A DNA stretch of 64,000 nt. It comes from Symsagittifera roscoffensis (taxonomy: Eukaryota > Xenacoelomorpha > Acoela > Convolutidae). Under the pieces are notes generated by a model that was not told the DNA's origin, did not search any database, and was given only the letters and a program-made list of their open reading frames with translations. Of this stretch, positions 8,456 through 15,787 are shown piece by piece; the stretch's first letter is position 1; every line of letters begins with the position of its first letter. The stretch is taken from assembly GCF_963678635.1 (NCBI RefSeq), contig NW_026971268.1, positions 25,773 through 89,772 of the forward strand, in the 5' to 3' direction. The position numbers and the translations under genes are program-made.

Positions 8456-11400
8456 TTAAAAGAAGTGTGATTTATCGGGGGCGGCCTTCAGATTTTCGTT
8501 CTGAAGTATTTTGTGATAGTGTTCTAAAACATTGAACATTTCTTCTTTTGTCTGTGATTGCATAAAAACATCGTCTAAATAGGTGATTGCGTTTTTCTTG
8601 AGTATTAGTGGTCTAAAAATTTTGCTCATAAAAGCTGAAAATGCTGCTGGTCCTATGGATATTCCATAGAATAGGCGGTTGAATTCATATTGTTGATTTC
8701 CAATGACAAATTGTGTTAAGCGTCGCGATTGTTCATCTAGTGGCATTTGATTGTATGCACTATTCATATCTGCGGTTGTAAAGTATTTTCCATTTATTTT
8801 TGTTAAAATAACTTGTATTGGTTCAATAGGCCAATTGCATTTTGATTCGTCTATTAGTGAATTAAGATATCTAGCGTCTAGAACTATTTTTAATGATTCT
8901 CCTTTTGCTAGGATGATAACAGGGTTGATAAATGTGTTACCTTTTGGTTGTTCTTCTTTGTTTACCGGTGATATAATTTTGTATTGTTCTAAAATATCGA
9001 GTAATCTGTTTACTTTATCGTGTAAGTGAATTGGTACTTTACTTGCTCTTTGTTTTTTGAAAACTGCGTCAGGTTTTAATGGGAGATGTAGTGATGAGCT
9101 GATTTTGCCAACATCAAATTTAGATGTTGCATAGACTGATGAATATTTTATTAGCTGTTTGGCTAATTTATCAAATTCGTCTTGTGTTATTTGTGAATGT
9201 TGGAAGTTAAGCATTGTTAAAAATTTCTGTTGATTCTCTGTATAGTTATTTATGTTGAATGTAGGTTTGAAATATGGGGTTTTTGTGAAATAATCTGTAT
9301 TTCTTTTTTCATTACTTATTATATTATTTATGGATAATTCTTCATTAAGAATTGTGGATTGACAAATATCTAATAATTGGAGTATATTATTTACGCGGTA
9401 TGCTTTTTCGTGTATTGGTGATATCGTAGCGTTGGTTTCGCAATAGCCTAAAAGTCCTAAAGGTAATGTTACTTGATAGGGTGTATTGTTGTATACATGT
9501 AGAGAAATAATATCTGAATTCGAGTTTTTCAAATATTTTATGGATGAGATTGTGATTTTGAAAAACTTATGGATAGGTTTGAATTCAAAATCTGACATAT
9601 AGAGTTGTTGTTTATTTTGTTTTTTATCATATTGGTGAACTTGTTTTATTGAAAAATTATATATGTTTCCTGATAGTGGTTTCAGGTGTTTTCTTTGTTG
9701 ATTATATATCGGATAAAATTTTGAAAAGAATGGTGGTTGTTTATTTAATCTTTGAAAAAATGTTAGGGATGTGTCTTTTGTTTTTGTGTATTTATCTTTG
9801 ATTAGTATTTTACTATTCAAAATGTTGGTTGTTGGTATATATTTAGAGATAAATGGTATTCCAATAATATTGTGGTTAATATCCGTGATATGGAATATTT
9901 GCTTAAATGGTTTATTTAAAATTTTATTTTGCTCTATTGTTCTTGTGGGGAGAAGAAATAATTGAATTTTTCCATAGTTTACCAATGTTGATCCTTGTGC
10001 TGTTGCTAGTTTACTGGATGTTTCAAGAGGCGTTAGTTTTGGGTGTAATGATTTTATCTCATTCCATGTGGGAATGTTTATTATGTTTGATTCTGCTCCT
10101 GAATCAATTAAAAAATCAATTTCAAGATCTGGTGGTTGAAATTCTTTGTTTCTTGGACTTTCTAAAGCCAATGGTATTGTCCAAGTTTTTTCTTTGGGTT
10201 GTTCTTTTTGTATATTTTTATAGATGTGATTTGTATTCAAGCATTTTGTTTTGTCATTTTCATTGGATTGATTTGTAGTGTTGATTTCGTTAGTTTCTTG
10301 TGCCGTTTGTGTAGAATGGATGGGTTCAATATAATAATTGTGAAGGAGTTCTAATTGATTTTCATATATATGTGATGAAAAAGGTTGTTCATATATAATA
10401 GGTTCGTAGTCATTTTCGACTGCTATCATATTTATGGAGATAGTGTTTTCTGTATCACTTTCTGAATCTGATGATTCACAGTTTATTTGATTTAGTTGTA
10501 GTTCGTTATTTCCTGTGTCATCAATACCTGGGGGTTCTGATGTTGTTTCTGGATTTGATTGTACTTGATTAATATTTCTTTGATGTTTAGGTGTACTACT
10601 TCTGTGGCGATTATTAGAATTATTATAATGGTTATTATTCCTGTGTGGTGATTGGGAATAATTTCTATAACGGTTATTATAACTTGAATGTCGATTTTGT
10701 GAATTATTTCGTGATCTGTTTTGATAATTATTGTTTGGTCTGTTATAGTTTGATCTATTATATGAGTTATTCCTTGATCGATTGTTCGGGTAATTCTGGT
10801 TTCGGTTGTTTGAATAACTTCTATTTCGATTATTGGAGTAGTTTCTATTTCTATTGTATGATGAGTTTCGTGATTGATTGTTTGGATAGTAATTATTCCT
10901 TGATTGGGAATTAGATCTAGAAACAAATTGTGTTGTGTTCGAATTTGATCTGGAGTAGTTATTTCGACTATTTGGTCTATTGTAATGATTTTGTGACGAA
11001 TTTTGTGTATTTCTTCGTTCTGGTGATCTTCCTCTATAACTTGAGTTATATGGTGATTGAGTTCTCGTGTAATTGGTATTGTTCGGAAGTGGTTTTCCTG
11101 AACTGTTGTTGCTGTATACACTTTTGTTCGGTAGATTTTGATCTTTTTTCATGTACTGATAGAATGATTTATTCGGTTCTTTATATTTTTGAGGTTTGTT
11201 TTGATTGTCCTGTTGTTTTTGTCTACATTCAGAAATACTATGTCCGTATCGTCGGCAATAATTACACCATTTTTTGAAAGATGGTTTGCCTTTAAAGTTT
11301 GGGTGTTTTTCATAAATATTGAGTATTTCAGTGATTTTTTCAACGAGGTCTGTATCTGATTCCTGTATATTGTTGATGTTTGTGGTATTTGTTTCAATTC

Positions 11401-12043
11401 GGTTAACATATTGTAATTTCAGATTTTCTGTTTCTTCAAGTTTCATTGTGATTTCCGCTTGCTCTAGTTTGTCTACTAGTTTTCGAAAATCTAAATCGGG
11501 CTCTCGAATTGAGGAGGGATGGGATGCTCTCTTTTTTATTGCTATTTTCCTTAATTGAGGTGTTAAGGTCATCATTAAGATTTCTGTCATCTTTGTGTTT
11601 TTATAGTCGTGTGTATTTAATGAATATGCTTTTCGAACTAGTGTTTCGATACGTACTGCTAATTGTTTGATGGTTTCATTTGGTAATCTGCGAATTTCAT
11701 TACATAAAACACTTTGTTGTTGTTTGTTTCTTTCGGAGTCAAACATTTTTGAAAATTCTTGTGTAAATCTTTTCCAATTTGATTTTATTTCTATAGGCAA
11801 TACTGAAAACCATTTTTGGGCTGCGCCGTCTAAGGTTGTCTGTATCAACGCTGTTCGTCGATGTATCCAGTTTTGATGTAGTGGCGTATTAATTGGTTCA
11901 GGTCCTATATTTAAAATTAAATTTGCTGTTACTGCATTTAAATAATCTTCTACTGAATATTCAGGGTCTGTTCCTGTGAATACCATTAATGGTTTGTTTG
12001 ATGTTATTGATGATCCACCCATAAGGTATGGATTCATTATCAT
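8456..12043 (-). CDS. gag-pol: Gag-protease-reverse transcriptase polyprotein (first segment of pol)
   Basis: A 1195-codon ORF with a true ATG. Residues ~20-220 are a capsid-like Gag region (AAQKWFSVLP, FTQEFSKMF, as in the retrotransposon gag family). A CCHC zinc knuckle lies at C260, C263, H268 and C273. Then come about 170 residues extremely rich in Asn, Ser, Arg and Tyr, an unusual nucleocapsid extension likely to bind RNA. A retropepsin-like protease has DSGAES at 647. RT follows, with its first Asp in TADMNSAY (8,767-8,769) and YLDD at 1155-1158. The ORF stops at a TAA right after the RT palm, and the phase stays open beyond it for RNase H and integrase. Gag and pol are in one frame, so no gag/pol frameshift is needed. 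An in-frame TAA six nt upstream of the ATG separates it from ORF2. Confidence 0.9.
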   Translation of the reverse strand: MIMNPYLMGGSSITSNKPLMVFTGTDPEYSVEDYLNAVTANLILNIGPEPINTPLHQNWIHRRTALIQTTLDGAAQKWFSVLPIEIKSNWKRFTQEFSKMFDSERNKQQQSVLCNEIRRLPNETIKQLAVRIETLVRKAYSLNTHDYKNTKMTEILMMTLTPQLRKIAIKKRASHPSSIREPDLDFRKLVDKLEQAEITMKLEETENLKLQYVNRIETNTTNINNIQESDTDLVEKITEILNIYEKHPNFKGKPSFKKWCNYCRRYGHSISECRQKQQDNQNKPQKYKEPNKSFYQYMKKDQNLPNKSVYSNNSSGKPLPNNTNYTRTQSPYNSSYRGRSPERRNTQNSSQNHYNRPNSRNNYSRSNSNTTQFVSRSNSQSRNNYYPNNQSRNSSYNRNRNYSNNRNRSYSNNRNQNYPNNRSRNNSYNRSNYNRPNNNYQNRSRNNSQNRHSSYNNRYRNYSQSPHRNNNHYNNSNNRHRSSTPKHQRNINQVQSNPETTSEPPGIDDTGNNELQLNQINCESSDSESDTENTISINMIAVENDYEPIIYEQPFSSHIYENQLELLHNYYIEPIHSTQTAQETNEINTTNQSNENDKTKCLNTNHIYKNIQKEQPKEKTWTIPLALESPRNKEFQPPDLEIDFLIDSGAESNIINIPTWNEIKSLHPKLTPLETSSKLATAQGSTLVNYGKIQLFLLPTRTIEQNKILNKPFKQIFHITDINHNIIGIPFISKYIPTTNILNSKILIKDKYTKTKDTSLTFFQRLNKQPPFFSKFYPIYNQQRKHLKPLSGNIYNFSIKQVHQYDKKQNKQQLYMSDFEFKPIHKFFKITISSIKYLKNSNSDIISLHVYNNTPYQVTLPLGLLGYCETNATISPIHEKAYRVNNILQLLDICQSTILNEELSINNIISNEKRNTDYFTKTPYFKPTFNINNYTENQQKFLTMLNFQHSQITQDEFDKLAKQLIKYSSVYATSKFDVGKISSSLHLPLKPDAVFKKQRASKVPIHLHDKVNRLLDILEQYKIISPVNKEEQPKGNTFINPVIILAKGESLKIVLDARYLNSLIDESKCNWPIEPIQVILTKINGKYFTTADMNSAYNQMPLDEQSRRLTQFVIGNQQYEFNRLFYGISIGPAAFSAFMSKIFRPLILKKNAITYLDDVFMQSQTKEEMFNVLEHYHKILQNENLKAAPDKSHFF

Positions 12044-12049
12044 TTGTAA

Positions 12050-12481
12050 TTATTCTGCTGCATTTGGCATTTGTGAAAAATTCGAAAGTTGATTTTTTGT
12101 TATTTCGTGTTGTTGAAGGTAATATGGAAGTGGTATTTCATTTTGCATTTGTGTTGGTTGATACGAGTATGTAATCATTGGGTTTTGTGGCTGAATTGGT
12201 TGAAAAGATTGTGTATTAATTGGGTTTTGCATTTGCATTGGTTGTTGATTTTGTGTATCTGTTGGGTGTGGAGAAAAAAATCTATGATATGTATACGGTT
12301 TTTGCACTCCTTGTCTACGATATTCTTGAGTATATGGTGCAAATATATCTGGTTGTAAATAATCATCATCAGAGGATAGGTAATCCGTTTGATGAGGTGC
12401 TTGTTTTTTTATTTTTATTCTGTTGAAAGAATGGGTAATTTTCACTACGATCCTGTGGAGGATGTGAATTAGTTTGAAAAT
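12050..12481 (-). CDS. ORF2: 143-codon frame just before gag, no initiating ATG
   Basis: Open from after a TAA at 12,482-12,484 to a TAA at 12,050-12,052, in the same phase as gag-pol and separated from it by that stop plus two codons. The beginning has no ATG; the first internal ATGs are in its Met/Gln/Pro-rich part (MQMQNP). The product is rich in Gln, Pro, Asn and Tyr. It overlaps the bridging frame at 12,369-12,602 in the +1 phase at an A7 run. It is likely part of a larger N-terminal Gag-like region rather than a separate gene. The same TAA is present in array copies 22,552 and 44,315, so it predates the duplications. Confidence 0.45.
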   Translation of the reverse strand: MFKLIHILHRIVVKITHSFNRIKIKKQAPHQTDYLSSDDDYLQPDIFAPYTQEYRRQGVQKPYTYHRFFSPHPTDTQNQQPMQMQNPINTQSFQPIQPQNPMITYSYQPTQMQNEIPLPYYLQQHEITKNQLSNFSQMPNAAE

Positions 12482-12602
12482 TTACTGAATTGGTTGTTGC
12501 CATTGGGTTATCCCAATATCGAGATCTTATCTGATTATGATTTTTTTTGGGGGGGATAGTTTGTTTTTGATGAATGTGTGTAATTATAATTGTGTTCCGC
12601 AA
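12369..12602 (-). CDS. Bridging open frame between the 420-aa ORF and ORF2
   Basis: Open in the +1 phase relative to the end of the 420-aa ORF, and followed by ORF2 in the +1 phase again. There is no upstream ATG; an internal ATG sits near 12,500. It covers the gap left between the two larger frames, entering at the C7A8 run and leaving at the A7 run. The product is Asn/Gln/Ser-rich, like its neighbours. It is meaningful only if the +1 junctions are real fusions; otherwise it is chance open sequence. Confidence 0.35.
   Translation of the reverse strand: MRNTIIITHIHQKQTIPPKKNHNQIRSRYWDNPMATTNSVNFQTNSHPPQDRSENYPFFQQNKNKKTSTSSNGLPIL
12404..12410 (-). other. A7 run: +1 junction to ORF2
   Basis: Seven A on the coding (minus) strand, in the overlap between the bridging frame and ORF2. 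ORF2 is the +1 phase of the bridging frame here. Confidence 0.45.
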
Positions 12603-13797
12603 AATTGTTTCTTGTGAACGTTCTGCGTGTTTTTGACGGTATTGTCATGGGTCTATATGTTTGATAATCCCTTTGTGAATATTTTGGAGCAACCGAAGGT
12701 TTAACGGTTGATTGTAAGGTTACCTGTGCTAGTGAAGTGTTTGTATTTCTTGGTGTTGTTAAATTTGGACGTATTGGTGAAATACTTTGTTGTGTAGTTG
12801 TTGTTGTTTGGACAATTTCTTCATTTATGAAGTGTGATGGTGTCTGAATATCTTGTTGAGTGAGGTTCCTAGTTCCATTAAGGTTTTCACTGTGTATGAC
12901 GGTCGAATTTAAACTGTTATTTTGCGTATCGGGTAAAAATGTATTGTAGTTTAATGGTGTTGCATCAATGGATAATGGTATTACTCTTACATAATCTCTT
13001 GTATAAGATATTGTACTTATTGCTTGACTTGCAATTGATTGTGGGATATTTATAAATGCATAATGAGACCATTCGGGGTCCCAAACGTAGTCTGACTGTT
13101 CTGTGATGGCGGTATCATCGTTTGAATTTTGAGGTCTGAAATTTTTTCTAGCTTGTGAAATTAAATCTATATTATGTGTGAAATAATCTATTATAAACCA
13201 TGCCAAAATTTTTTTTAAGTCATGTTTTGTATGTTGTGAAACATCATCTTTAGTAAAATTTTCTTTAATTGTATGTAGAAAAGTTGAAAATAGTGTGATT
13301 TCATGTCGTACCCTTATATGTTTAGATGTCTCTGTCGGTGAGACACTTGGGATTGGAATTTCGTTTTCTAATATTGAGATATAACTATATATTATGGCAA
13401 AAACTTCATTAGTGAATATGGAGTTTGCTCTTTGTGAGTTATGATATTGTATGCTTTTTATGTATTCTGAGAATACTTTTGAAAATTCTAAATCAAGGTC
13501 GTCTGTTTGAATTACATATTTGCGGTGTTTCGGGTTTGGTGAGCTGAATTCTATGGTGTAGATTCCGTATTGTTGTGTCAAATTACATATATCTTTCAGA
13601 TAGTGATCAATAATTTGTCTTTTGATCTTTACATCTGGGAACTCTGCTTTACATGGGCTGATTCCGGGTTCAAATAAATTTAGTAGTAAATTCTTGCAAA
13701 GTATATGCTGTCCTCTATCATTGGGTGCATCTACGAGGAAGGGGAAGTTATCGTCATCATCTGGACTATCTTCACTTGGAGTGTGTGTTTGGCTCAT
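12535..13797 (-). CDS. Unrecognised 420-aa protein upstream of gag (ORF A)
   Basis: A true ATG at 13,795-13,797 and 420 codons. It opens with an acidic stretch (SEDSPDDDDNF). Residues ~20-270 look folded and mainly helical (LLLNLFEPG, FSEYIKSIQ, ILAWFIIDYF). The last 150 are Ser/Thr/Pro/Asn-rich. I recognise no domain; a matrix-like or pre-Gag role is possible from its place before gag. The ORF ends just after a C7A8 run. Array copies at 23,029 and 44,792 have C7A9 there, and so a different, three-residue-longer C-terminus; they also carry K195E. Copies at 35,138 and 56,911 keep only the first ~124 codons. It overlaps the upstream AUG-less frame by about 25 nt in the +1 phase. Confidence 0.6.
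   Translation of the reverse strand: MSQTHTPSEDSPDDDDNFPFLVDAPNDRGQHILCKNLLLNLFEPGISPCKAEFPDVKIKRQIIDHYLKDICNLTQQYGIYTIEFSSPNPKHRKYVIQTDDLDLEFSKVFSEYIKSIQYHNSQRANSIFTNEVFAIIYSYISILENEIPIPSVSPTETSKHIRVRHEITLFSTFLHTIKENFTKDDVSQHTKHDLKKILAWFIIDYFTHNIDLISQARKNFRPQNSNDDTAITEQSDYVWDPEWSHYAFINIPQSIASQAISTISYTRDYVRVIPLSIDATPLNYNTFLPDTQNNSLNSTVIHSENLNGTRNLTQQDIQTPSHFINEEIVQTTTTTQQSISPIRPNLTTPRNTNTSLAQVTLQSTVKPSVAPKYSQRDYQTYRPMTIPSKTRRTFTRNNFAEHNYNYTHSSKTNYPPQKKS
12541..12555 (-). other. C7A8 run: +1 junction and indel hotspot
   Basis: On the coding strand seven C are followed by eight A, immediately before the ORF A stop. The next open frame is in the +1 phase. Copies 2 and 4 have nine A, so the tract has changed length at least once within the array. 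Confidence 0.6.
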
Positions 13798-14176
13798 TTT
13801 TTTGTTTAATGACTGATAATAGGTAATTATCGATGTGTCTAATTGGTTGATTCCAGTTATATAAGTGTACTGGTTTGTGTTTATATTGCTTTTTTATTCG
13901 TCTTTTTCCTCTTTTTGATGAATTCGAAGTTGTTTCTGAGTCGGAAAAATATAATTGATCGTGAATGGGGCAATTTTTATCTATAGATTCTTTTAATTTA
14001 TAAAGTTCGTCTAAATTGCTGGCTTCTGATTCTGAAAATGCGTTTCTATTTTTGGAAAATCTTTTTCGTGTTATTTGTCTTTGTTTGTTTATTATTTTTC
14101 TTTTTAGTGTTTGTCGTTTTGTTCTAATATATCCAACTGTTTGTAATGAGGTGTGATTACAAGGTCGTATTTTTTG
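13772..14176 (-). CDS. 134-codon AUG-less basic frame before ORF A
   Basis: Open from after a TAA at 14,177-14,179 to a TGA at 13,772-13,774 with no ATG. The product is strongly basic, with clusters such as KRQTLKRKIINKQRQ, TRKRFSKNR and KRGKRRIKKQYKHK, which look like nuclear-localisation or RNA-binding arginine-rich motifs. ORF A lies in its +1 phase, with an A7 run (13,797-13,803) directly before the ORF A ATG. It could be an exon or the N-terminal extension of ORF A, or chance. It is carried unchanged in phase in all five array copies, which shows only recent duplication. Confidence 0.35.
   Translation of the reverse strand, partial: QKIRPCNHTSLQTVGYIRTKRQTLKRKIINKQRQITRKRFSKNRNAFSESEASNLDELYKLKESIDKNCPIHDQLYFSDSETTSNSSKRGKRRIKKQYKHKPVHLYNWNQPIRHIDNYLLSVIKQKNEPNTHSK
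13797..13803 (-). other. A7 run overlapping the ORF A start
   Basis: Seven A on the coding strand run into the ATG of ORF A, giving an A7-TGA context like that at the end of env (1,334-1,343). It lies where the 134-codon frame and ORF A overlap in the +1 phase. Confidence 0.45.
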
Positions 14177-14238
14177 TTATCTATTTCACAGTTGTGTAAA
14201 ACGATGGTTTGTTTGTTTCCTAGATTTTTAAATGACAT
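14104..14238 (-). CDS. 44-aa small ORF in leader
   Basis: A complete ATG-to-TAA ORF of 44 codons (ATG 14,236-14,238) encoding a mixed polar and hydrophobic peptide (IVLHNCEIDNKKYDLVI). It overlaps the 134-codon frame. It might be a small upstream ORF or the fragment of a larger decayed gene. Copies lie at 24,607-24,741, 35,867-36,001, 46,370-46,504 and 57,640-57,774. Nothing identifies its function. Confidence 0.25.
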   Translation of the reverse strand: MSFKNLGNKQTIVLHNCEIDNKKYDLVITPHYKQLDILEQNDKH

Positions 14239-14290
14239 AAGGTTTAGGATGACGGATGCAAAAAGTTGTTAGATGATTTCTATTTTCTTA

Positions 14291-14719
14291 AATTGTTAGT
14301 CCTTACGATTTTTTGGTTAGCTTAACCTGGGTCTATTTGTTCAGGGTTGGAGAGAAAAGTATATCGATTCCGAAGAATGATTTTTACTTTCTCGTGGCTA
14401 GTATAAGTTAAGGTGTTAACTTACTTAATCTTACTTAAGGGTAGTGATTGTGTTCAAGGGTTGGAGAATAGTAAATCGATCCACAAGGTTCAGGTATAAT
14501 TAGAACGCGAGTAGTTCGTTAGATACTATTTTAAACTTACTAAGTCTAAGATTTATCCTGGGTCTGGTAAGAGGAGGGTTCAAGTGAAGGATGAATAACC
14601 GAAGTTCTTCACTGTTTATCCTAATTTGAATGATTAGTTTTGATCAAAAATTTCTATTAGTCTTGGGTTTTTTGAAAGGGTTGGATAGTGAATCGACGTT
14701 TGAGGTCGTTAGACACTAG
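14291..14719. repeat. Three to four degenerate ~110-bp leader repeats
   Basis: Units end in TAG near 14,402, 14,514, 14,637 and 14,719 (spacings 82-123 bp). Each contains a variant of GGGTTGGA...ATCGA (cores near 14,344-14,369, 14,458-14,482 and 14,679-14,698) or of CCTGGGTCT...GAGGGTT. Degenerate leader arrays of this kind can be enhancer, insulator or packaging repeats. The role here is unknown. Present in all five array copies. Confidence 0.5.
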
Positions 14720-14754
14720 CTAAGTGGGTGGGGGAGAACAAAATTGTTCTTTTT

Positions 14755-14843
14755 GATCCAAGGATAGGCCTTGATGATCAATTTTTTTTAAAATTTAATT
14801 AAATAGAAAATGAATTAAGATCCAAGGATAAGCCTTGATGATC
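14755..14843. repeat. 25-bp direct repeat in leader
   Basis: Copies at 14,755-14,779 and 14,819-14,843 differ at one base (GATCCAAGGATA[G/A]GCC then TTGATGATC), with starts 64 bp apart. Each has partial dyad character (GATC at both ends). Conserved in all five array copies. Confidence 0.65.
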
Positions 14844-15171
14844 TGATTTTTAAAATTAAGTGAATTTAAGTTTAAAATGGTTTAAATTTGTTTAAGAAAA
14901 AGATTTAGTTTTTTAAAGATATTAGTGAGCTTATGATTGCTGTTATGTTTTAGGTGATGAAGCTGGGACAATTGGATGATTTATGATTACTAACAGTTTA
15001 TTGTCATGCTACTAATTTTTATTTTGATTTTCAATAAATATTTTCCAAACATGTTTTATATAATACTGCAGAATTTTAGGAAAATGATCTGAGATCTTTT
15101 TATCAATCGTTATTGTATATTAATAGTTTTGTTTAGCGCCTGAAATGATTATGAAGATTGACTTCAAGATT

Positions 15172-15405
15172 TTATGTTTGCAAATGAAAATCTAAATTCA
15201 TTGCTAATAAAATTCTAAATATAAAAGTTTGTGTTGGCTTTTGCCGTACTATCATATAACTATTTGGTAAGTTTCTACTTTGTCGTATGTCGTCTCTGGT
15301 TCGAGGTCTTCTTGCAATTCCGGGTAGTTCTGTTATCGTTCGGAATATTGGCACTGATCTATTGAGTCGTAGAGACATTTCGATTAAATTATCGTCGTAT
15401 AACAT
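15172..15405 (-). CDS. 77-aa small basic ORF in leader (copy 1)
   Basis: A true ATG at 15,403-15,405. The frame is already open from 15,516, so a longer product with an upstream helical stretch (SLEQDLNSLELTKNRLEF) is possible. Composition is protein-like: a charged middle (RRPRTRDDIRQ) and hydrophobic end (FIFRILLAMNL). Copies at 25,675, 36,935, 47,438 and 58,708 are identical except one Ser-to-Ile change in the last. No family recognised. It may be an accessory gene of the element or the remnant of one. Confidence 0.35.
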   Translation of the reverse strand: MLYDDNLIEMSLRLNRSVPIFRTITELPGIARRPRTRDDIRQSRNLPNSYMIVRQKPTQTFIFRILLAMNLDFHLQT

Positions 15406-15759
15406 TTTAAAAATGTTTTGTCTAAATTCTAATCTATTTTTGGTTAATTCTAAGCTATTAAGGTCTTGTTCGAGACTTATGATCGCACCAGATGAGTTAT
15501 GACCGATGTGGGTAACTCATAGAGTAATTTCGGATAGGGTACACCGTCTGCTCGTCACGCTATCTTATTTTCGGCCGGATAGATTCGTGCAACTTCTTAG
15601 TCTAATACCGATCCTAATCTTACTCTTATACTATCTAGTCTCAGGTTGTTTAACTAGTCTCTGCTAGGCTCAATAGATCTAGGGTATACTGGTTTATTGC
15701 GGCTGCTGAAGTTCCTTTGGAGAGGCAACTAAATTCTAAGTTAAATTCAAATCTCTCTG
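15406..15759. other. Leader end / composition transition
   Basis: The first 110 bases continue the open frame of the 77-aa ORF without an ATG. The rest shows no gene. The plus-strand T/G bias of the element fades out here. Confidence 0.35.
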
Positions 15760-15787
15760 GTGCTGAAATTACAAGTAATTTCAGCAC
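15760..15787. repeat. Perfect 28-bp palindrome (13-bp arms)
   Basis: Arms GTGCTGAAATTAC and GTAATTTCAGCAC surround a 2-nt centre. It lies where the base composition changes from element-like to array-like. Copies at 26,263, 37,523, 48,026 and 59,296 are perfect too. Confidence 0.8.

Larger units (their letters stand above)
14239..15171 (-). other. Element leader, non-coding, repeat-bearing
   Basis: No convincing gene. The strand bias matches the element (T/G-rich on the plus strand). It contains the ~110-bp degenerate repeats and the 25-bp direct repeats listed separately. If a 5' LTR exists it should lie in or just right of this stretch, but no TG...CA pair or tRNA-complementary site was recognised. 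Equivalent stretches begin near 24,742, 36,002, 46,505 and 57,775. Confidence 0.4.
1..15760 (-). mobile_element. Ty3/gypsy-type LTR retroelement with env-like and accessory frames (3' end outside window)
   Basis: Seen: on the minus strand a Gag with a CCHC knuckle, an aspartic protease DSGA, an RT with YLDD, an RNase H D-E-D-D tetrad and a DD35E integrase follow one another in one reading phase, with an env-like glycoprotein frame downstream. Known: PR-RT-RH-IN order defines Ty3/gypsy (Metaviridae), and env-bearing members are errantivirus-like. Odd: at least 15 kb long, with extra frames before gag and between IN and env. It carries two in-frame stops in pol and several +1 frame breaks, so this copy is probably defective as it stands. 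The left limit is the window edge. The right limit is only estimated from the change of base composition (T/G-rich on the plus strand up to about 15.76 kb, A-richer and balanced beyond). No LTR pair, PBS or PPT was recognised. Confidence 0.85.

Noticed and set aside
10492..11121. 209-codon frame overlapping the Asn/Ser/Arg-rich part of Gag
   Set aside because: Low-complexity codons shifted by one base give an Ile/Thr/His-rich shadow. Mentioned only as a curiosity in the nucleocapsid finding.
10645..11277. Plus-strand open frames opposite gag and pol
   Set aside because: Antisense shadows of the coding strand; no start context, domain or independent support.
15490..15512. Possible primer-binding site (minus strand TGGTGCGATC, after ...ACTCA)
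   Set aside because: Only about seven bases resemble a tRNA 3' end (CGCACCA); too short to support a PBS or place an LTR end.
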